Of a DNA stretch of 6,603 nt, positions 1 through 5,345 are shown one piece after another. The notes under the pieces were generated by a model that was not told the DNA's origin, made no database searches, and saw only the letters and a program-made list of their open reading frames with translations. A program made the position numbers and the translations under genes. Each line of letters starts with the position of its first letter. The stretch's first letter is position 1. Source of the DNA: Candidatus Aminicenantota bacterium (lineage in GTDB: Bacteria; Acidobacteriota; Aminicenantia; UBA2199); NCBI GenBank assembly GCA_020355945.1, contig CP070627.1, forward strand, positions 3,995,314 through 4,001,916, read 5' to 3'.

Positions 1-1050
1 TTCCGCATAATACAAATCCGTATAACGGGTGGTATACTCGGCCGGTACATACTCCTGGTCCCCAAAGATCAAGAAAAACAGGGGTTTGGGAGTCCAACTG
101 TCATACCGGGTTTGCAGTTCGTTTTTGACCTGGGTAGTGGTCCAGGATGATTGGGAAACGATTTCCACGCTGTAACCCAACTGCCGTTTCCACATAGCCA
201 GTTCCTGGGCCTCAGTCAAGAAATCCGAGTGCACGATCATGATGTAATCTTTGCGGCCGTTCCTGGAGGACTCGCTAAAATTCTTATTTCTATCCACCCC
301 CCGGGGAATGGCATCCCGATTTAACACGGCACTTCTCACCATCTGGTTGGCATGCTCACTGTTGGAAGCAAACGGTTCAAATGAGCGCTCTGCACCGGTG
401 AAGGTCACTTTGAACTTGATCCGGGAATAGACCTTTAATTTTTGGGTAACCGGGTTAAACTGCAAGGGGCGAACCTGGATAACGGCAATCGGGACCCCCA
501 TATAGGTGTCGGTGTTGATGACTTCTACCAATTTCCCGGGGAAATCAGCATCGGTTTCATAGACGTCCCGGTTGATTTCAAATTCCGGTTTCGGGCAATC
601 CCTACAGTCAGGCTGCGGTGCCAAAGACGGGTGAATGGTGCATGGTTCGGAATGTTCTTTAAAATGGGAATCCACTATTTCAATGGCTGGATTTGCACCA
701 TGAGGAACTGCAATATGAAGGTTTTTGGCCGGCAGCATCGGGGAGCCCACTTCACGCATGTGAGCGAAACCGTAAATGTGGGGAATGGAATAACGGGTGC
801 CCTCAACATCCTGGTGAGAAAATACCGTCCCGTTGAACTTGAATCCCACATCCACACCTGAAATCTTTAAATCTTTGATGGTCAGGTGAGGAAGCGTTGA
901 CTTAAAGTTGCCCTGTTCATTGCCGGAAGCCAGGTGGTGGGAAACCGGGGATGAACCCAAAAGCAACACCACCAGGAGACCTAACAATAAAAATTTCAGC
1001 TTAGAAAAGCTGAAGGGACTCTTGGGTTGAGAATGAAACATCTTATTCAT
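1..1050 (-). CDS. Secreted gingipain-like C25 cysteine peptidase, N-terminal part (runs off left edge)
   Basis: The frame is open for exactly 350 codons from ATG at 1050 to the window edge, with no stop. The start is set by AGGAGGT at 1056-1062, 5 nt upstream. Residues 1-19 are a basic/polar n-region and residues 20-32 a hydrophobic core, giving a signal peptide with likely cleavage near A41. Residues about 50-245 resemble the C25 propeptide, including the G102-S-P-M-L-P107 segment typical of these inhibitory prodomains. From D268 the catalytic-domain start is recognisable: DYIMIVHSDFL, then an LAMWKRQLGYSVEIVS segment, then FFLIFGDQEYVP at 325-336 and YTDLYYAE at 343-350. By family knowledge the catalytic His and Cys lie further on, outside the window, so activity cannot be judged. 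C137, C149 and C152 form a small cysteine cluster in the prodomain. C25 enzymes are secreted endopeptidases, often exported by type IX or related routes; the C-terminal sorting domain is not visible here. The gene is transcribed divergently from the membrane protein gene at 1518. Confidence 0.92.
   Translation of the reverse strand, partial: MNKMFHSQPKSPFSFSKLKFLLLGLLVVLLLGSSPVSHHLASGNEQGNFKSTLPHLTIKDLKISGVDVGFKFNGTVFSHQDVEGTRYSIPHIYGFAHMREVGSPMLPAKNLHIAVPHGANPAIEIVDSHFKEHSEPCTIHPSLAPQPDCRDCPKPEFEINRDVYETDADFPGKLVEVINTDTYMGVPIAVIQVRPLQFNPVTQKLKVYSRIKFKVTFTGAERSFEPFASNSEHANQMVRSAVLNRDAIPRGVDRNKNFSESSRNGRKDYIMIVHSDFLTEAQELAMWKRQLGYSVEIVSQSSWTTTQVKNELQTRYDSWTPKPLFFLIFGDQEYVPAEYTTRYTDLYYAE
995..1014 (-). 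other. Perfect 8-bp stem-loop inside the C25 signal-peptide coding region
   Basis: TTCAGCTT (995-1002) and AAGCTGAA (1007-1014) are perfect inverted repeats with a 4-nt loop. In the minus-strand mRNA the hairpin begins about 37 nt after the A of the start codon and covers codons for residues 13-19. It could modulate early elongation or be a chance product of the codons; no function is shown. Confidence 0.4.
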
Positions 1051-1117
1051 GATTAACCTCCTAAGATTAGAATTTTTTGCATTACCAATTGTTTATGATG
1101 TATTTAGGTGAAACATG

Positions 1118-1146
1118 ATTATACACTATCCCCTGGCTGTTGTTAG
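1118..1146 (-). promoter_or_regulatory. Candidate proximal promoter for the C25 peptidase gene
   Basis: On the minus strand there is a perfect -10 TATAAT (1118-1123) with CTAACA (1141-1146) as a 4-of-6 match to the -35, spaced 17 nt apart. Transcription would start near 1111, giving a leader of about 60 nt before the ATG at 1050. It lies inside the small ORF region, so if it is the main promoter the small ORF is not on most protease transcripts. Confidence 0.45.
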
Positions 1147-1200
1147 AAACAGCACCAGTAAACAGTGAGTCAACACCATTGAATTGAAGAATTGTTTCAA
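1126..1200 (-). CDS. Possible 24-residue leader peptide upstream of the C25 peptidase
   Basis: A TTG start at 1198-1200 is preceded by a very strong Shine-Dalgarno, AAAAGGAGGT at 1205-1214, with 5 nt between AGGAGG and the TTG. The frame encodes a short peptide beginning (M)KQFFNSMV, followed by a hydrophobic stretch (L-L-V-L-F-L), and ends at TAG 1126-1128. It looks like a signal peptide or small hydrophobic peptide. It lies in the same frame as the C25 start but is separated from it by two stops (TAG 1126-1128, TAA 1093-1095), so it is not an N-terminal extension unless the gene decayed. An overlapping GTG frame (1082-1204, 40 codons) starts directly against the same Shine-Dalgarno, which is too close for normal initiation. 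The support is the ribosome binding site and peptide character only; it may be a leader peptide, a gene remnant or chance. Confidence 0.35.
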   Translation of the reverse strand: MKQFFNSMVLTHCLLVLFLTTARG

Positions 1201-1253
1201 CCACACCTCCTTTTACCGGTTTTGCGAGCCTTTATGATATGAGTCTAAACTTT

Positions 1254-1282
1254 ATTCTCCCTTAAAATTTAGTAAATGTCAA
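1254..1282 (-). promoter_or_regulatory. Candidate distal promoter for the C25 peptidase leader
   Basis: The minus strand reads a perfect -35 TTGACA (1277-1282), a 17-nt spacer, and GAGAAT (1254-1259), a 4-of-6 match to the -10 that keeps the second A and last T. Transcription would begin near 1247, producing a leader of about 197 nt that includes the candidate small ORF. It overlaps nothing coding and sits just beside the GTTGTA motif cluster. Confidence 0.4.
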
Positions 1283-1292
1283 TACGCCAAAA

Positions 1293-1345
1293 GTTGTATT
1301 TTTGGTTGTAAATTTTTTCAAAAAATATGTACAACTTAAGTTGTA
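1293..1345. promoter_or_regulatory. GTTGTA half-site cluster with a 16-bp perfect palindrome (candidate operator)
   Basis: TACAACTTAAGTTGTA at 1330-1345 is a perfect 16-bp palindrome made of inverted GTTGTA half-sites. Two more GTTGTA copies lie in direct orientation at 1293-1298 and 1305-1310, 12 bp apart. The cluster lies upstream of both the rightward promoter (palindrome about 92 bp before the inferred start) and the distal leftward promoter (nearest half-site about 46 bp before the inferred start), a position that suits an activator of either gene. The binding protein is unknown and is not encoded in the window. Confidence 0.5.
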
Positions 1346-1350
1346 TATTT

Positions 1351-1398
1351 AAAAAAAGGTTTTACATTGTATCAAGAGAAAAAGGCAAAAAAAGGTTT
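1351..1398. repeat. Two 12-nt A-tract direct repeats upstream of the rightward promoter
   Basis: AAAAAAAGGTTT occurs at 1351-1362 and again at 1387-1398, a 36-bp period. The second copy ends 3 nt before the -35 of the promoter at 1402. A further A-tract lies at 1320-1325. Such tracts can act as UP-like elements or curve DNA; here that is inference. Confidence 0.45.
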
Positions 1399-1401
1399 CG
1401 G

Positions 1402-1430
1402 TTGACTTTTTTTAGGTTAACACATATAAT
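1402..1430 (+). promoter_or_regulatory. Strong sigma-70-like promoter for the membrane protein gene
   Basis: TTGACT (1402-1407, 5 of 6) and a perfect TATAAT (1425-1430) are separated by the optimal 17 nt, with A-rich DNA just upstream. Transcription would start near 1437, leaving an untranslated leader of about 80 nt before the ATG at 1518. This is the best promoter match seen in the window and probably drives both rightward genes. Confidence 0.75.
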
Positions 1431-1475
1431 ATGCTTTAATTAAACGGGCTAAAAAACCGAGTTAAAAATAAAAAG

Positions 1476-1496
1476 TCCAGGGATATCAGACCTGGA
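1476..1496 (+). promoter_or_regulatory. 6-bp stem-loop in the 5' untranslated leader
   Basis: TCCAGG (1476-1481) and CCTGGA (1491-1496) form a 6-bp stem with a 9-nt loop. It ends 9 nt before the AAGGA ribosome binding site (1506-1510) of the gene starting at 1518. It has no U-run, so it is not a terminator. It might influence message stability or translation. Confidence 0.35.
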
Positions 1497-1517
1497 ACGG
1501 TGCACAAGGAATAAAGC

Positions 1518-4500
1518 ATGAATAAAGCAATAACACACAGTAATCCCAAATCAATGCAATTTTTAGTATTGGTACTCTTTTTTTTCTCAGGAATTTCAGG
1601 CCTGGTATACCAGATTGTATGGACCAGGCTGTTGATATTAATTTTTGGCAATACCATGCTGGCTACCAGTACGGTTCTGTCAGCCTTTATGGCAGGACTG
1701 GCCGCCGGCAGCTTTGCCGCGGGGAAATATATCGATAAGAAACCCCGTCCTTTAGTAAGACTATATGCGGTACTTGAAGCCGGGATCGGGATATTTGCCC
1801 TTATATTTCCTTTACTATTGAAAGTCATTGAACCTCTCTATATCAGCCTGTACCAGGGTTTAGACGAAAATATTTTTTTGTTGAATTTAACCCGCTTTTT
1901 CATTTGTTTTGCTTTAATTCTTGTTCCCACCTTTTTTATGGGGGCCACGCTGCCTGTCCTGTTAAAACGTTTTGTCAGGGGAGTGCATACCATTGGCAAC
2001 AAAGTTGGCATCCTGTACAGCTTAAATACTTTAGGTGCCGTGGTGGGCAGCCTGTTATGCGGATTCTTGTTTTTGAAGATCTTAGGCATGCACCTGACCA
2101 CAATCGCTGCCGTGGGCATCAACCTGTTAGTGGCGGCGGCAGCCTGGATACTGGGAAAGGGCGATACAGCGACAACAGCCCCGGAACCCATCCCGGAAAA
2201 GGCCCCAAAAGAAAAAATTATTCCCGGGCAGGAGTACAACCCGGCAGCCGTAATCATGGTTTTGCTGGGCATTGGTTTTTCAGGTTTTTGTGCTTTGGCG
2301 TATGAAGTCCTCTGGACCCGCATGTTAAACCTTTTCTTCCATAATACTATTTACTCCTTTACCACTATCCTGGCGACGTTCCTGACCGGCATTGCCCTGG
2401 GTAGTTTTATTTACTCTAAATTCTTATCAAAGATTAAACAAAAGGTTTTGCTGTTTGTATTCATAGAAATCGGGATCGGGATGATTGCTTATCTCACGCC
2501 TTTTATTTTTACTTCTTTGTATGAGGCGCTGTTTTCCAGGCCCGCACTGGCACTAACCGTATTAAAAGCAGCAGCGATTATGGCAGTGCCCACGATACTC
2601 ATGGGCATTGCACTTCCTTTAGCCATACAGATTTGTCAACGGGGCCCGCGGCGGGAGGGAGACAGCGTGGGTACGGTATATGCGGTCAATACCGTGGGTT
2701 CGATCCTGGGCGCCTTTGCTGCCGGATTTATTCTTGTCCCCAACCTGGGTATCCACAAAAGTGTAATCACCGTAGCCAACCTGAACCTGCTGGCCGGCGT
2801 CCTGGTATTACTCTCTTTGGCCTATATCCGCCGTCCCATCCGCTGGATTTACGGGACTGTCTTTGTGGTGATTGCATCTATCCTGTTTTTGGGCGCTTCC
2901 TCCCCTATCTTCCGCAACCTATATCAAAAAAATCAACCGGCAGCCGAGATCCTGTTATATAAAGAAGGTAAAATCGCCAACGTCGTGGTTTACGATTTTT
3001 GTAAAGAAGGGTATAAAGATTTATACCTCAATGGAATCGAAGAAGCCTCCTCCCGTTTATGGCACGTCCAGTTGTTCAAGATGCTGGGGGTTCTTCCCGC
3101 GGTGGTTCACGACCGACCGGATAATGCCTTAATGGTCGCTTTTGGAGCGGGGATGTCAGCGGGAGCTTGCGCCACCCAGGTCTCCAGCCTGGAGTGCGTC
3201 GAACTTAACCCGGATATCCACCAGGTAGCCAATATATTCAAGCATGAGAACGTGGATATCATTAACAACCCTAAACTGGATATGATCTGTAATGACGGGA
3301 GGAATTATCTTCTCCTCACCCCCCGGAAATACTCGCTTATTATTTCGGATGCCACCAATCCCCGGGCCTTTGATTCCTGGACACTGTACAGCAAAGAATT
3401 CTATGAAGTATGCCAATCCAAACTCAAACCCAGGGGCATTTTCTGTCAATGGGTTCCTATCCCATTGCCCGGTGATTCCATTAAGGTGATATTAAATACC
3501 TTTAAATCGGTATTTCCACACGCCAGTTTCTGGGTTATCTACGGATCGTCCCAGTGCTTGATGCTGGCTACCCCGGAAAAACTCAATATCGACTACCAGG
3601 AATTAACAAAAAAACTGCCTTCTATATTGAAAACCTCAGGGCTTGAAGAATATGGGGTGGAGTCGGTCGATAAATTCCTGAGCTTCTTTCTTATGGGGGA
3701 AGAAAAACTGGAAGAAATGCTGAAAGGTTTTGATAAAATCAATACGGATGATCTACCCTACGCCCAATTTCACAGTGGCCTGGACTGGGAAGGAATCCAG
3801 GAAAGCCTGAAACTGCTGAAATACCAGGAATCTATCTTCCCCTACCTCACCAATGTAGGAGAGCAAACGCACCGATTAAAAAAATCCCTGGAGGATTATC
3901 TTTCCATATCACTGATGCTTAACCGCGGTTTTCTATTGAGTAGTGATTTCGAATACGAAAAAGCGTCCATATGGATTTCTGAAAAAAACCTCCCGGAAGA
4001 CAGAAACGTGAAATGTATGCTTCAATATGATCCGTTAATGAAAGCGTATTTCTTAAAACGAATTGAGCAGTATCCAGGTGAAGCCAATGCTTACAATTCC
4101 CTGGGACACATATATCAGCAAGAAGGCAATTATCAAAGGGCAATTGAAACCTTTAACCGCGCCCTGGCACTGAAGCCTGATTTTGCCAATGCTCATTTGA
4201 ACCTGGCCCGGGCTTACATCCAGGCCTCCATGTTTGACCAGGCAGAGGAAAAGTTACTGGAAACCAGGGAACTTAACCCCGCCGGGAAAGTATTACATAT
4301 TGTTGATAATGAACTTAAAATCATTCATGCGTTACGGAAGCTTCGATATCACCCCGATGACTGGTCTTTGTACTTAACCCTGGGGAAAGCGTATTTGGAT
4401 AAAGGGAATTATCTCAAGGCTGCCCGGACCATTTATTCCGCCGCAAAATTACAACCCGGGAATCCTGAAATTCTCGAGCTGCTTGCCAATATTTATGAAC

Positions 4501-5264
4501 ACCTTGAACTGGTGGAAAATTCCCTGCAAATGTACCGGGAAATGGCAAAACTGGTCCCGGAGGACCCGGGCCTAAAAGAAAAAATCAACCAATTGTCTTT
4601 GATTCAAACCGATCCGGCAGCCAGGCGGGAATGGATATTCACAAAGATTCCCAGCAGTGACCCCGAAACTAAAAGTACACAGCATCCCGAAGGCTGCGAG
4701 CGTGCCATGAATAAATGGGATGGATTTGAATTTGAAGGGAAAATCAGTTCCCGGGACCTCCTGGCTGCGGCTGCTGAATTCGAAAAGGTAATCGAAGACC
4801 ATGAAACTCACATGCATGCTTATTCGGATGCTGCAGTGATTTATGAATCCTTAGGGCAGTACAGCAAAGCCGCTTCCTTATGGAAACGTGGTTTGAAGAT
4901 TTCACCCCGTTACCAGAAGGCAATAGACAACATTAACCGATTAGAATTACTTCATGTGTTGAGTTGGAATAAAAACCTGTCTCAACAAAACAAAATCGAA
5001 ATATACAACAATATTGGTGTTTTGTATTGGAAGAATCAAGAATTTGATATGGCTGTTAAATATTTCAAAAGAGCCCTTCAATTAAATCCCCGGCATGTGG
5101 ATTCCCTGGCAAACCTGGGAGCCAATTATATAGAAACCGGTAAATATAATGATGCCATTTCCGTCCTGGAACAAGCGCTTAAATTGCACCCTAACTTTCA
5201 ATATGCCGCCCCCATCAAATCACGTCTCCAATGGCTCCGCGGCGCTGTGGAGGCAAAAAACTAA
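1518..5264 (+). CDS. Membrane-embedded spermidine-synthase-like protein with C-terminal TPR array (1248 aa)
   Basis: The start is set by AAGGA (1506-1510), 7 nt before the ATG. Residues about 14-212 and 243-460 are two homologous multi-helix membrane halves, joined by a Pro/Lys/Glu-rich linker (213-240). Each opens with a G-x-x-x-x-x-Y-x-x-x-W-T-R element (W35, W266) and carries Y-x-x-N-T-x-G near N170 and N391; GATLPVLL in the first half is typical of fused MFS-like/spermidine-synthase proteins. Residues about 485-755 are a Rossmann spermidine-synthase-like domain: glycine loop G543-A-G-M-S-A-G549, acidic E562 after strand 2 (VELNP), D593-G-R, D611-A-T-N-P, LYSKEFY from 623, FCQWVP, and NTDDLPY at 742-748. 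The usual second Asp of D-x-T-D-P is N614, and the Asp of the GGGDGG loop is absent, so classic putrescine aminopropylation is doubtful. After a helical region come about seven TPR-like repeats (855-923, 949-1018, 1099-1132, 1160-1229). Most likely it is an inner-membrane protein with a cytoplasmic nucleotide/SAM-type domain and a TPR scaffold. Substrate unknown. Confidence 0.95.
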   Translation: MNKAITHSNPKSMQFLVLVLFFFSGISGLVYQIVWTRLLILIFGNTMLATSTVLSAFMAGLAAGSFAAGKYIDKKPRPLVRLYAVLEAGIGIFALIFPLLLKVIEPLYISLYQGLDENIFLLNLTRFFICFALILVPTFFMGATLPVLLKRFVRGVHTIGNKVGILYSLNTLGAVVGSLLCGFLFLKILGMHLTTIAAVGINLLVAAAAWILGKGDTATTAPEPIPEKAPKEKIIPGQEYNPAAVIMVLLGIGFSGFCALAYEVLWTRMLNLFFHNTIYSFTTILATFLTGIALGSFIYSKFLSKIKQKVLLFVFIEIGIGMIAYLTPFIFTSLYEALFSRPALALTVLKAAAIMAVPTILMGIALPLAIQICQRGPRREGDSVGTVYAVNTVGSILGAFAAGFILVPNLGIHKSVITVANLNLLAGVLVLLSLAYIRRPIRWIYGTVFVVIASILFLGASSPIFRNLYQKNQPAAEILLYKEGKIANVVVYDFCKEGYKDLYLNGIEEASSRLWHVQLFKMLGVLPAVVHDRPDNALMVAFGAGMSAGACATQVSSLECVELNPDIHQVANIFKHENVDIINNPKLDMICNDGRNYLLLTPRKYSLIISDATNPRAFDSWTLYSKEFYEVCQSKLKPRGIFCQWVPIPLPGDSIKVILNTFKSVFPHASFWVIYGSSQCLMLATPEKLNIDYQELTKKLPSILKTSGLEEYGVESVDKFLSFFLMGEEKLEEMLKGFDKINTDDLPYAQFHSGLDWEGIQESLKLLKYQESIFPYLTNVGEQTHRLKKSLEDYLSISLMLNRGFLLSSDFEYEKASIWISEKNLPEDRNVKCMLQYDPLMKAYFLKRIEQYPGEANAYNSLGHIYQQEGNYQRAIETFNRALALKPDFANAHLNLARAYIQASMFDQAEEKLLETRELNPAGKVLHIVDNELKIIHALRKLRYHPDDWSLYLTLGKAYLDKGNYLKAARTIYSAAKLQPGNPEILELLANIYEHLELVENSLQMYREMAKLVPEDPGLKEKINQLSLIQTDPAARREWIFTKIPSSDPETKSTQHPEGCERAMNKWDGFEFEGKISSRDLLAAAAEFEKVIEDHETHMHAYSDAAVIYESLGQYSKAASLWKRGLKISPRYQKAIDNINRLELLHVLSWNKNLSQQNKIEIYNNIGVLYWKNQEFDMAVKYFKRALQLNPRHVDSLANLGANYIETGKYNDAISVLEQALKLHPNFQYAAPIKSRLQWLRGAVEAKN

Positions 5265-5271
5265 TTTTAGC

Positions 5272-5301
5272 CGCGAAGACACGCGAAGAAACGCGAAAAC
5301 C
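5272..5301 (+). repeat. Three tandem 10-bp CGCGAAGAAA-type units
   Basis: CGCGAAGACA (5272-5281), CGCGAAGAAA (5282-5291) and CGCGAAAACC (5292-5301) follow head to tail, starting 7 nt after the TAA of the 1248-residue gene. The last unit is degenerate. Similar CGCGAAGA-rich strings occur between genes in several bacterial genomes, from general knowledge, and could be a dispersed intergenic element. There is no inverted repeat or U-run, so it is not a terminator. Confidence 0.6.
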
Positions 5302-5345
5302 AGCAATGACAAAATGAAGATTTTATATCCAAAAGGAGAAACAAC

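Larger units (their letters stand above)
1051..1517. other. Divergent intergenic regulatory region
   Basis: These 467 bp separate the two divergent starts. The segment 1260-1440 is clearly more AT-rich than the flanking genes and carries all the promoter-like and operator-like signals listed separately. No tRNA, rRNA, CRISPR or insertion-sequence end is visible. The only coding candidate is the small minus-strand frame at 1126-1200. Confidence 0.85.

Noticed and set aside
442..861. 139-codon plus-strand open frame opposite the C25 gene
   Set aside because: It is antisense to a clearly recognisable C25 prodomain frame, has no good ribosome binding site, and its translation has no domain-like pattern.
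1115..1168. 17-codon plus-strand frame with a weak AGGTG upstream
   Set aside because: It is very short, points into the antisense of the candidate leader region, and has no promoter or peptide character to support it.
1838..2323. 161-codon minus-strand open frame within the large membrane protein gene
   Set aside because: It lies opposite a well-supported conserved coding frame; the composition is a shadow of the hydrophobic codons on the other strand.
5272..5301. CRISPR-like array
   Set aside because: Units are 10 bp with no spacers, so this is a simple tandem repeat.
5306..5327. Possible internal promoter (ATGACA and TTTATA) ahead of the last gene
   Set aside because: The two elements are only about 10 nt apart, far from the required 16-18 nt.
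5265..5345. Terminator between the two plus-strand genes
   Set aside because: No inverted repeat followed by a T-run is visible; the tandem CGCGAAGA units are direct, not inverted, repeats.
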